A stretch of DNA of 64,000 bases from Symmachiella dynata (GTDB taxonomy: Bacteria; Planctomycetota; Planctomycetia; Planctomycetales; Planctomycetaceae). Below are positions 57,237-64,000 of this stretch, piece after piece. Every line of letters starts with the position of its first letter. Position 1 is the stretch's first letter. Under the pieces are notes generated by a model. It worked only from the letters and a program-made list of their open reading frames with translations, was not told the DNA's origin and did no database searches. Both the position numbers and the translations under genes were made by a program. The DNA lies in the NCBI RefSeq assembly GCF_007747995.1, contig NZ_CP036276.1, positions 4,703,001 to 4,767,000 of the forward strand, in the 5' to 3' direction.

Positions 57237-57443
57237 TCGCCTCACGTGGCAAACTCTGCCAACCGAATTTGCGCGACGGGTTTCACTCATGAGGCCCGAA
57301 AGCGGTGGCCGAAATAAGATATGCATCAGGACGCTGCCCCCCACTGAACATTGGCTGCATCGCCCACGCATCGAAGTCGGTCGTGGCGGCGCAAATGCCA
57401 CCCTCCCCGCCTCCCTCCCTGCCGACATGAGGTTGACAGTATC

Positions 57444-58340
57444 GTGGTGATGAATCAATCAACCAAACGATTAACCTTTCCCGAAAATGCGGTCGTCACC
57501 GGCGACACATTTCTGACGCTCCAAGTCAGTCGCGGAAAGACAAATTTCCCCCACCGCCCCGTCACCGTACCACGCTTCGCCATCGGCGCAGGCAGTGGTT
57601 GCGACATGGTACTGGGCGATCCCAACGTTCCGGCTCTCCATACAATTCTACTGGTAGAAGGGGGATGCGTGATCGCCGAAGCCATTGCCCACTCGCCACT
57701 GTTGAAGGTCAATGGGAATGTCGTTAAGACGGCAATTCTTGAAGACGGCGACGTGTTGACGATTGGTGGATTTCAATTCGCCATTCAACTCAATCACGAA
57801 GCCATCGCACAAACCTTGGAATCGGATTCGCAGACATCCCTCGACCTACAGGACCTGGAAAGTGAATGCGAACTCGACGATGGAGAACTCTCCGCCGCTG
57901 AACTCGTAGACCGTCTCGAGGCCGAAATGGCCTTGGTCGATCAATTTGAACGCCAAATCCAAACCGGTCAAGCGGCGCTACTGCAATCAGCCATCAACCG
58001 CAATACGCAGCGGGAATCGTCTACGGATCCCGTGCATTCCGCTATCGCACCGCGTCACATTATCCATAGCAAACATACGTTGCGAGGACCTCGTTCCCAC
58101 CGGCACAGCGAAGCCGACGAACGCGTCGTTGACGAATTCGAACGCGTCCGTATGGAGTTGGAAGACTTTTCAGCTGACCTCGAACAACGTATTCACCAGG
58201 TCAATCACCGCGAAGATAATATCGATGCGGCAACCAAAGAGCTGGCTGAGGCACAAAACAAACTGGTCGCCCAACTCGGCCTGTTACTCGAACAGATCGC
58301 CGCACAACAACCGGCGGACGCCCCTCGAGCCATTGCCTAA
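57444..58340 (+). CDS. FHA-domain protein with coiled-coil tail
   Basis: About 298 aa. The N-terminal FHA domain (about residues 15-110) has VPRFAIGAGSGCDMVLGDPN, ALHTILLVEGGCVIAEAIA and LLKVNGNVVKTAILEDGDVL. The usual Arg/Ser phosphothreonine residues are only partly kept. A low-complexity acidic linker leads to a helical, probably coiled-coil region (EFERVRMELEDFSADLEQRI, LVAQLGLLLEQIAAQQPA). The start is one of GTG 57444, GTG 57447 or ATG 57450; GAGG 11 nt before 57444 favours GTG. It is probably a phosphoprotein-binding or scaffold protein. A strong terminator follows. Confidence 0.8.
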   Translation: MVMNQSTKRLTFPENAVVTGDTFLTLQVSRGKTNFPHRPVTVPRFAIGAGSGCDMVLGDPNVPALHTILLVEGGCVIAEAIAHSPLLKVNGNVVKTAILEDGDVLTIGGFQFAIQLNHEAIAQTLESDSQTSLDLQDLESECELDDGELSAAELVDRLEAEMALVDQFERQIQTGQAALLQSAINRNTQRESSTDPVHSAIAPRHIIHSKHTLRGPRSHRHSEADERVVDEFERVRMELEDFSADLEQRIHQVNHREDNIDAATKELAEAQNKLVAQLGLLLEQIAAQQPADAPRAIA

Positions 58341-58376
58341 TTCCCTGGGCCCGACTCGTATTCTCTGAGACAAACC

Positions 58377-58414
58377 ACGCTCGCCCGCTTCTTACAGCTG
58401 GCGAGCGTTTTTTA
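58377..58414 (+). terminator. Rho-independent terminator after the FHA gene
   Basis: ACGCTCGCC and GGCGAGCG form an 8-bp hairpin around a 14-nt loop, followed by six T residues. It separates the convergent FHA and serine-acetyltransferase genes. Confidence 0.85.
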
Positions 58415-58419
58415 TTGGA

Positions 58420-59373
58420 TCACGACGACTTTTTCAGCGAGGCATCACGGAACCGCAGGTCCGGTTTGTTGATCGTCACGATCGTATTGGGCGGCACGCT
58501 CTCATACAGGGACACGCCGGCACCGATGACCGAGTTCGCTCCGATCGTCGTATCGCCCCCCAAAACCGTCGCGCTGGCGTAGATCACAACCCCTTCTTCA
58601 ATGGTCGGATGCCGCTTCGTGTCGCGAACCACATTCCCCTCGGAATCTTTCGGGAAACTCAGCGCGCCTAAGGTCACTCCCTGGTAGATTTTCACATGCG
58701 CCGCAATCTCGCAAGTCTCGCCGATCACCACACCCGTTCCATGATCGATAAAGAAACTCGGCCCAATCTTCGCCCCGGGATGCAAATCAATCCCCGTCCG
58801 GCTATGCGACCATTCCGAGAGAATCCGCGGAATCAACGGCACGCCTAAGCGATACAATTCGTGTGCCATGCGATGAACCGTGATCGCTTCCAAGCCGGGA
58901 TAGCAGAAAATGATCTCGTCAAAACTCTTCGCCGCCGGATCACCGTCGTACGCCGCTTCGACATCCAAGGCCATCGATTCCCGCATTTGCGGAATCCGCT
59001 CCAAAAAACTGATCGCGGTTCGCTGCCCTTCCGCCTCGAAATCAATCGTCGGATCGGTCCCGCCGCACTCCAGCCGCATATTCAGCGAAGCATTGTGCCG
59101 CAGGGCGCGTGCGATCTGTTCGGTCAAGCGGTCATGCAGGCCGTCAATCAAGTCGCCGATATGGTACGTCACGTTGCCGTGATGCAAATTCTGCCGGCGG
59201 CGGTAGCCCGGATAGATAACCTCTTTGACATCCTCGGCAATCGCCATCACTGCTTCCGTACTGGGCAACGGACAGTGGCCAAGATGATTGATTCGATTGA
59301 TGTCGTAGTAGCTGGCAATAATCCGGTCGGTCAGTTCCGGAAGTTCTTCTTTGCGGCTGAGGTCAGTCGCCAT
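58420..59373 (-). CDS. cysE: Serine O-acetyltransferase
   Basis: This 317-aa enzyme converts serine and acetyl-CoA to O-acetylserine, the first step of cysteine synthesis. The N-terminal helical part includes [20 protein letters not shown]. The left-handed beta-helix with hexapeptide repeats begins [20 protein letters not shown], followed by [20 protein letters not shown] and [20 protein letters not shown]. The catalytic Asp/His pair lies in FIDHGTG. It is of the longer EpsC-like type. No cysteine synthase gene is adjacent. Confidence 0.95.
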   Translation of the reverse strand: MATDLSRKEELPELTDRIIASYYDINRINHLGHCPLPSTEAVMAIAEDVKEVIYPGYRRRQNLHHGNVTYHIGDLIDGLHDRLTEQIARALRHNASLNMRLECGGTDPTIDFEAEGQRTAISFLERIPQMRESMALDVEAAYDGDPAAKSFDEIIFCYPGLEAITVHRMAHELYRLGVPLIPRILSEWSHSRTGIDLHPGAKIGPSFFIDHGTGVVIGETCEIAAHVKIYQGVTLGALSFPKDSEGNVVRDTKRHPTIEEGVVIYASATVLGGDTTIGANSVIGAGVSLYESVPPNTIVTINKPDLRFRDASLKKSS

Positions 59374-59863
59374 GGTCGATCTCCTGGGTCATCGTCATGC
59401 GGGACGCGGCGGATTTCAGTGACCACGGAACGTTGGGGACCCGTCCCGATTAGTCAAACTGTAACGATTTCACCGACTCTACCGCCCTAGGCGCGAGTAG
59501 GATTGTAGGGAGCGGCATAATACGAAATCAAGTAGTAATCAGCATCGACCGAAAAACCGTTGTAAGTTGAGTGGATATCAGAATCGACACGACCCGCCGT
59601 ACAAATGTTCGCTACGAACGACGATCCCGGTTTGTAGCTGAAATCCCGCACACTTCGGCCGCCTCAAATCAGACCGCTCACCCCGGATAGGCAGCTCTGC
59701 AAGGGTTCTTCGATTCACGCGTCTCCTGCCGTTGAACACGATCGCGCATGCTTCTGCTCCCGTCCTGTAGGGGCGGCCTTGACGCTGTCGATGATATCCC
59801 ATGTCCGGCCCGGGAAACAACGCTGATTCCGCGCGCCGCCACTGGCTACACGAAGGACAGAAC
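59374..59863. other. Divergent intergenic region
   Basis: This region lies between cysE (minus) and the HD-GYP-like gene (plus). A small dyad GGGAC-cc-GTCCC occurs near 59436-59447. No gene is supported. Confidence 0.35.
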
Positions 59864-61129
59864 ATGAAGACAACCAGCGATCCCGTTTCCCCACCGCATC
59901 CACAGCCGCCGGAAGTCCGCTTAGACGCGGGGCATGATCGCGCGGCGCGCACCCCACATTCCAACGACACAACAACAATCCGACGCCGCTACGACCAACT
60001 CATGAGTCGTTTGCGACGGATCGCCATTGACCCTGTGCGGCGCGTGCCGGAGAACGATTACTTGCCCGCCTTGCATCGCGGAGCATTGACGCTCGCCAAG
60101 CGGGTTTATCATGACATTCGCCTATCCACTGCTAAAGGCGGCGACACGCCCAGCGACCAAATCTCACCCACAGCGTTATTGAAGGTCGGCGAATCAATGC
60201 TGGACCGTCACGATCAGCAACAACAACTTCTTGCCGAACTCAAGGAACTTTCGCTGGAATTGTGCGGGCTGATTTCTGAAATGCCGCGTGAACGGCCCCC
60301 CAAATACACGAAGATCGTGGAACTGACCGACCGCATCATTGAACAGTCCGCCACCCAAACCACGATCGAGCAGGTGCTGCCGCAACCCGGACTCCCCATT
60401 ACGGAGATCCTCACAGGCGAACTGCCGACAAGTCATACACGGGTCTACGTCGAAGCCATCACAGCGGCGCAGCTCATTGCCTGGACGGCTGGAGCGCACA
60501 ATGCCATAAAATCGCGTGAGCAATTGCAACACATCATGATCGCCGCCTTGCTGCGAGATGTCGGCTGTCTCGTCATCGATCCGCAAGTGATTCACAATCA
60601 CGAACAGCTCAAACAAACTCAACTCGGCTTGTATCGCCGGCATCCGCGATTGTCAGCGGCGATGATCGGTCGCATGCGACGCCCACCCATTTCCGTCGCG
60701 CGACTCGTCGCCCGGCATCACGAACGACTCGACGGGACCGGCTTTCCCGCGCAGTTATCGGACCTGCAATTCAACGAGGCCTTGCGACTCCTCACCGCTG
60801 CGACCGATTACGTTGCCATGTACCGCTCGACCGCCCCAGTGAATCATTTTGTCACGCATCCGGAATCTCGTCGTCGCGAGATGGCGCAAGCTCTCTCATC
60901 GCGCGCCAAGCGGGGTCAACTGGACCATGATTGGGTCGAACGTATTCTCATCGGCAGTGAGCAGTTGCACGAATTGGCCAGCCCCGAGAAAACCGGCACG
61001 CCACCACAGTTGCCGAAGCAACATCAACTGCACTCCGACCATGTCCGACCGTCGGCTCCGCATCATCAAACGCAACTGCCCAACGACGAGGTCACGACCC
61101 ACCAGTCGATCGTCGCACAACCTCACTGA
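59864..61129 (+). CDS. Degenerate HD-GYP-type protein
   Basis: This 421-aa protein has a Pro/His-rich disordered head and a helical middle with little similarity. The HD-GYP-like core covers about residues 200-345: IMIAALLRDVGCLVIDPQVI, LGLYRRHPRLSAAMIG, VARHHERLDGTGFPAQL. In working HD-GYP phosphodiesterases the first motif is LLHDIGK. Here it is LLRDVGC, so the first metal-binding His and the Lys are lost, while HP, HHER and DGTGFP remain. The enzyme may be inactive and act as a cyclic-di-GMP sensor. AAGGA 6 nt before ATG 59864 favours this start over 59801. CPBP protease follows after 20 nt. Confidence 0.82.
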   Translation: MKTTSDPVSPPHPQPPEVRLDAGHDRAARTPHSNDTTTIRRRYDQLMSRLRRIAIDPVRRVPENDYLPALHRGALTLAKRVYHDIRLSTAKGGDTPSDQISPTALLKVGESMLDRHDQQQQLLAELKELSLELCGLISEMPRERPPKYTKIVELTDRIIEQSATQTTIEQVLPQPGLPITEILTGELPTSHTRVYVEAITAAQLIAWTAGAHNAIKSREQLQHIMIAALLRDVGCLVIDPQVIHNHEQLKQTQLGLYRRHPRLSAAMIGRMRRPPISVARLVARHHERLDGTGFPAQLSDLQFNEALRLLTAATDYVAMYRSTAPVNHFVTHPESRRREMAQALSSRAKRGQLDHDWVERILIGSEQLHELASPEKTGTPPQLPKQHQLHSDHVRPSAPHHQTQLPNDEVTTHQSIVAQPH

Positions 61130-61149
61130 ATCCACGCCGGAAGCCTGAC

Positions 61150-61941
61150 ATGTTTCGCTCAAAACCAATCAACGACGCGCCTCCCCCGGAAGATCCCGCT
61201 GCGCTGACCGATGATGACTATTGGACCAGTTCCCGACGCCCGCTTTCTTGTTTGATCTTTCTCCTGCCGCTATTGGGTCTGTATGAAGTCGGCGTGCTCT
61301 GGTTGGGTGGCAGTGAACCGGCGTCGTACCGCAATGGGGCCGACCATTGGATGCGCACCGCACTGCAGGAAGTCGGGCTGGTGCAAGTTCACGTGTTGCC
61401 GGCGATTGTGATTGGACTGTTATTGGCTTGGCATCTGGGCGGCCGCTATTCCTGGAAGGTGAACCGCGAAACGTTGCTCGGCATGACCGCTGAGTCGCTG
61501 TTGTTTGCGTTGATGCTGGTGGTCATCGGACAACTGCAAAGCTTAGCATTTGCGGAACTCAACGAATCCACGTTGCCGGCTTCCACTGCATTGGCCTCCG
61601 CGGGCCTATCCAAAGTGGTTAGTTTTGTCGGCGCGGGCGTTTACGAAGAAGTCTTGTTCCGCCTATGGATGCTGCCGCTGTGCTACGCGGTGTTTTACGT
61701 GCTATTTCGCTCGGCGCGCTGGGCGGCCGGAACGGCGATTTTGGTAACCAGCGTCCTCTTTTCGCTGGCGCATTACGTCGGCCCTCACGGCGATGCGTTC
61801 TCCGCACTGACTTTCTCATTTCGCGCTATGGCCGGCAGTTTTTTCGCCTTGCTGTTTTTACTCCGCGGCTTCGGCATCACCGTCGGCTGCCACGCCGCCT
61901 ACGACCTACTCGTCGGCATCCTCCTAGTCGACCACACCTAA
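61150..61941 (+). CDS. CPBP family intramembrane protease
   Basis: This 263-aa protein has about six to seven membrane segments. The CPBP/CAAX-protease motifs are present in order: EEVLFRLWML (EExxxR), LFSLAHYVG (FxxxH) and GCHAAYDLL (HxxxD). Such proteases cleave within the membrane. In bacteria some process or resist bacteriocin-like peptides; the substrate here is unknown. It follows the HD-GYP-like gene by 20 nt and may be co-transcribed. Confidence 0.9.
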   Translation: MFRSKPINDAPPPEDPAALTDDDYWTSSRRPLSCLIFLLPLLGLYEVGVLWLGGSEPASYRNGADHWMRTALQEVGLVQVHVLPAIVIGLLLAWHLGGRYSWKVNRETLLGMTAESLLFALMLVVIGQLQSLAFAELNESTLPASTALASAGLSKVVSFVGAGVYEEVLFRLWMLPLCYAVFYVLFRSARWAAGTAILVTSVLFSLAHYVGPHGDAFSALTFSFRAMAGSFFALLFLLRGFGITVGCHAAYDLLVGILLVDHT

Positions 61942-62035
61942 CGTAGGATGCGTCGCAACGCACCTTTCTCACTTAGTACGTTCGATTCCCCCAAACGAAA
62001 CCAGCGCTGCATACTCATCCAGGTAAACCGCAACG

Positions 62036-62245
62036 ATGGACGAATCCAAACTGCAGATCTATCAAAACGACGAGAACTCCGCAGCGGCCAAACTGCAAAG
62101 CATCAGGGACCGCATGGGGGAGAAATATGCCGCCCGCATCGCGGCTGCCGGTCCGCTCCGCCGCGCGTTTTTGCATTGGCGGATGCGGCACGAGATCGAA
62201 GCTGAAATCGCAAAAGCGGCGCAGTCCATCGCCGCGCGGTTATGA
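62036..62245 (+). CDS. Small basic helical protein
   Basis: This 69-aa protein is predicted all-helical (AAAKLQSIRDRMGEKYAARI, AFLHWRMRHEIEAEIAKAAQ) with net positive charge. It has no signal or membrane segment. The sequence looks coding and it lies in a same-strand run after the CPBP protease. Function unknown. Confidence 0.6.
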   Translation: MDESKLQIYQNDENSAAAKLQSIRDRMGEKYAARIAAAGPLRRAFLHWRMRHEIEAEIAKAAQSIAARL

Positions 62246-62276
62246 CACTTACGACAAGCCTCCGGCCGGATTCTGC

Positions 62277-63041
62277 TCAAGCGGTCATTTGCTCAAACAG
62301 CGCTTTGTAATACCGCATGACTTTCAGCGGATCGGACGTGGCCGGGCTTTCGGAGAGACAGTAGCCGTCGTAATCTTGTTGTTTGAGCAACGAGAACAAC
62401 TCTTGATAGGGATACTGCTGGTCAAATAAATCGTGAATATGGAGCGTCCCGCCGAGTTTGTGTTTGAGTAGGTCAAAGTTCATCTTGATCGAACCGTTAA
62501 CCGTCTCCCCCGGATTGGCGTTCCAACACACGACCACTTGCGGGTGATCGGCTGCATCCATGATCTTACGGATCACTGCCGGATCTTTCGTCCCGCGACC
62601 GTGAACTTCGACGCGAATTTCCTGGCCATGATCGGCCGCGAATTTCCCGCACTCCCGCAATGCTTCGCCGATACGGGCGATGGTTACTTGAGGGTCTTCG
62701 CCTTTGACCAACCGATTCGGACGGACCTTTACTCCCGTCCCACCGATATCGGCCGACAGCTTCACGAACTCATTCGTCAATTCGATGTTGCGCTGCACGA
62801 TGCCATGGTCGGGATCGTGATATTCACACGCCGATCCCGGTCCCACAAACTCGACCGGTGAGTCATCAAACTTCTGCTTAACCTCAGCGCGCTGCGCTGG
62901 CGAGAGTTCGACCTCGACACCATGCTTGTGAGTAGATCGCAATTCCACGCCCGCGAAACCGGTGGCGGCACAATTCTTGATGACCGTATCCAGGTCCCAT
63001 TCCTTGCCCCACAAATACGTCACCATGCCCAGCTTCAACAT
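62277..63041 (-). CDS. Sugar phosphate isomerase/epimerase (xylose-isomerase-like TIM barrel)
   Basis: This 254-aa protein starts MLKLGMVTYLWGKEWDLDTV and has the AP-endonuclease-2/xylose-isomerase barrel motifs: GFAGVELRSTHKHG, IRVEVHGRGTKDPA, VVVCWNANPGETVN, GTLHIHDLF and YDGYCLSESPA. Metal-binding Glu, His and Asp positions appear kept. It probably isomerises or epimerises a sugar, in line with the many exported Gfo/Idh/MocA oxidoreductases. The start at 63041 excludes an in-frame extension that is made of the intergenic repeat at 63088-63123. Confidence 0.85.
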   Translation of the reverse strand: MLKLGMVTYLWGKEWDLDTVIKNCAATGFAGVELRSTHKHGVEVELSPAQRAEVKQKFDDSPVEFVGPGSACEYHDPDHGIVQRNIELTNEFVKLSADIGGTGVKVRPNRLVKGEDPQVTIARIGEALRECGKFAADHGQEIRVEVHGRGTKDPAVIRKIMDAADHPQVVVCWNANPGETVNGSIKMNFDLLKHKLGGTLHIHDLFDQQYPYQELFSLLKQQDYDGYCLSESPATSDPLKVMRYYKALFEQMTA

Positions 63042-63087
63042 TGTCGCTCCCCCGCAATTTCCAATATTCGCATCCACCAAAAACCGA

Positions 63088-63123
63088 CTCCCTCTCCCTC
63101 TGGGAGAGGGCCGGGGTGAGGGT
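63088..63123. repeat. Widespread GAGAGGG-type intergenic repeat
   Basis: CCCTCTCCCTCTGGGAGAGG followed by GCCGGGGTGAGGG is the intergenic palindromic sequence found in many unrelated bacterial genomes. It forms a hairpin (CCTCTCCC/GGGAGAGG) and lies upstream of the isomerase gene. Confidence 0.8.
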
Positions 63124-63177
63124 TTTCGCAAATCAATTGGCCGTCATCGCCGCAGGTCATTCGGGCCGTCTTTCGAC

Positions 63178-64000
63178 CTACCAGCGTAACAACCCCGTGC
63201 CCCAGGACAAACCGGCGCCGAAACCGCTCATCAAGATCGTGTCGCCCCGATTGATACGGCCCGCTTGGAACGCTTCGTCCAAGGCGATGGGAATCGACCC
63301 GCCTGAGGTGTTCCCCAATTTTTGTAGGTTCACAAACACCTTGTCGTCCGGGATGCCCAACTGTTCCATCGCGTAATTGATGATCCGAATATTTGCCTGA
63401 TGCAAAATAAACAGGTCGACATCGTGCACGCTCATGCCGGTTTTTTCCAGCATCAGTTCGATGGTATCCGTGACCACACGCACCGCCCACTTGAATACGT
63501 TGCGACCATCCATTTTTAGGAAATGTTCGCTCTTATCGATTTGTTCGTGAGTAATCGGCTGCCGTGATCCGCCCGCCGGACAATTCAACATTGGCCCGCC
63601 GCTGCCATCGGCACCAACCTGATAGCACATCAACCCTTGATGGGGATCCCCTTGAGCGAGCAATACCGCTCCCGCACCGTCACCGAACAAGGGCGCGGTC
63701 CGCTGATCGGTGGGATCAACAATCCGGCTATTGCAATCGCCGCCAATGACCAAGGCGAGCTGGCTGTTGCCGGTCGCGACGTATTGCGCGGCGGTGGTGA
63801 GTGCATACATGAAACCCGCACACGCTGCCTGCATGTCCACAGCGGCCGCATCCAATCCCAACGCATCCTGCACCAGACAGGCTGTTGAGGGAAAAGCAAA
63901 GTCAGGTGTAAAAGTACCAACTAAGACCAAATCAATATCTTGCGGATCGACCCCCGCGCGGCGGATCGCCTTGCGGGCGGCCGCGATACACATGTCGCTG
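63178..64000 (-). CDS. fabH: 3-oxoacyl-ACP synthase III (FabH), 5' end cut by window
   Basis: The visible 271+ residues cover most of FabH. The active-site Cys is in DMQAACAGFMYAL, the catalytic His in LFILHQANIRIINYAMEQLG and the catalytic Asn in LQKLGNTSGGSIPIAL. The ending MSGFGAGLSWGTGLLRW is the typical C-terminus. The frame stays open through the right edge (SDMCIAAARKAI), so the N-terminal part, about 50-60 residues, lies outside. FabH starts fatty-acid synthesis by condensing acetyl-CoA (or a branched acyl-CoA) with malonyl-ACP. Confidence 0.95.
   Translation of the reverse strand, partial: SDMCIAAARKAIRRAGVDPQDIDLVLVGTFTPDFAFPSTACLVQDALGLDAAAVDMQAACAGFMYALTTAAQYVATGNSQLALVIGGDCNSRIVDPTDQRTAPLFGDGAGAVLLAQGDPHQGLMCYQVGADGSGGPMLNCPAGGSRQPITHEQIDKSEHFLKMDGRNVFKWAVRVVTDTIELMLEKTGMSVHDVDLFILHQANIRIINYAMEQLGIPDDKVFVNLQKLGNTSGGSIPIALDEAFQAGRINRGDTILMSGFGAGLSWGTGLLRW

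Noticed and set aside
57195-57458. Minus-strand 87-codon frame near the FHA gene
   Set aside because: Arg-rich shadow-type sequence running antisense to an intergenic region; no support.
63041-63131. N-terminal extension of the sugar isomerase to 63131
   Set aside because: The extra residues (RKPSPRPSPRGRG) are translated from the known intergenic repeat.

Overview
The window reads as chromosome of a planctomycete, probably in the Gimesia/Symmachiella/Rubinisphaera neighbourhood. That is an inference from gene content. The signs are Tat-exported Gfo/Idh/MocA oxidoreductases, secreted PQQ-type beta-propellers, a BlaI/M56-peptidase pair with a long periplasmic tail, leucine-rich-repeat and HEAT lipoproteins or secreted proteins, DUF4912, an FHA-GAF-sigma54 activator, and several conserved small proteins typical of the phylum. 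The DNA is moderately GC-rich, with many GTG/TTG starts and loosely packed genes on both strands. A shorter AT-richer patch lies near 37.6-38.0 kb.

Layout. 0-4.1 kb: the end of a receiver-like protein, then an autoregulated BlaI repressor and M56 sensor peptidase, then (opposite strand) an LRR lipoprotein and a CxxC regulatory-type protein. 4.2-9.9 kb: a possible Cys-rich small protein, split transketolase, a double GNAT protein, a SixA-type phosphatase, a secreted beta-propeller and an acidic protein. 10.4-15.3 kb: a sigma54 activator, threonyl-tRNA synthetase and tRNA-Val(GAC). 15.5-19.3 kb: a truncated flotillin-like FloA protein next to a second propeller, and a polytopic membrane protein. 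19.3-26.0 kb: a five-gene minus-strand run (two alpha/beta hydrolases, a HEAT-repeat protein, a Gfo/Idh/MocA oxidoreductase, an NHL propeller) containing a nested palindromic repeat. 26.4-36.2 kb: ROK kinase, RND/MMPL exporter, propeller-dihaem cytochrome fusion, second Gfo/Idh/MocA oxidoreductase, FixJ-like regulator, PHB-depolymerase-like esterase.

36.2-44.6 kb is the most accessory part. It holds small unrecognised and membrane proteins, a pair of 98 %-identical direct repeats (about 115 bp) bracketing an AT-rich two-gene cassette, and several copies of a short hairpin repeat. 44.7-47.6 kb carries rarA and a DUF4912 protein with a 14-nt triple repeat upstream. 48.6-57.0 kb is a complete F-type ATP synthase operon (AtpZ/I-like, a small membrane protein, a, c, b, delta, alpha, gamma, beta, epsilon) with a good sigma70-type promoter. 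Its c subunit carries a signal peptide, its b subunit has a signal peptide and a His-rich segment, and atpH and atpA overlap by 50 nt. 57.1-64.0 kb: FHA protein, serine acetyltransferase, a degenerate HD-GYP protein, CPBP protease, small protein, sugar isomerase, and fabH cut by the window edge.

The best candidates for something undescribed are the direct-repeat-bounded cassette at 37.3-38.15 kb, the short FloA-like protein, the duplicated periplasmic module on the BlaR1-like peptidase, and the modified ATP-synthase stator and c subunits.
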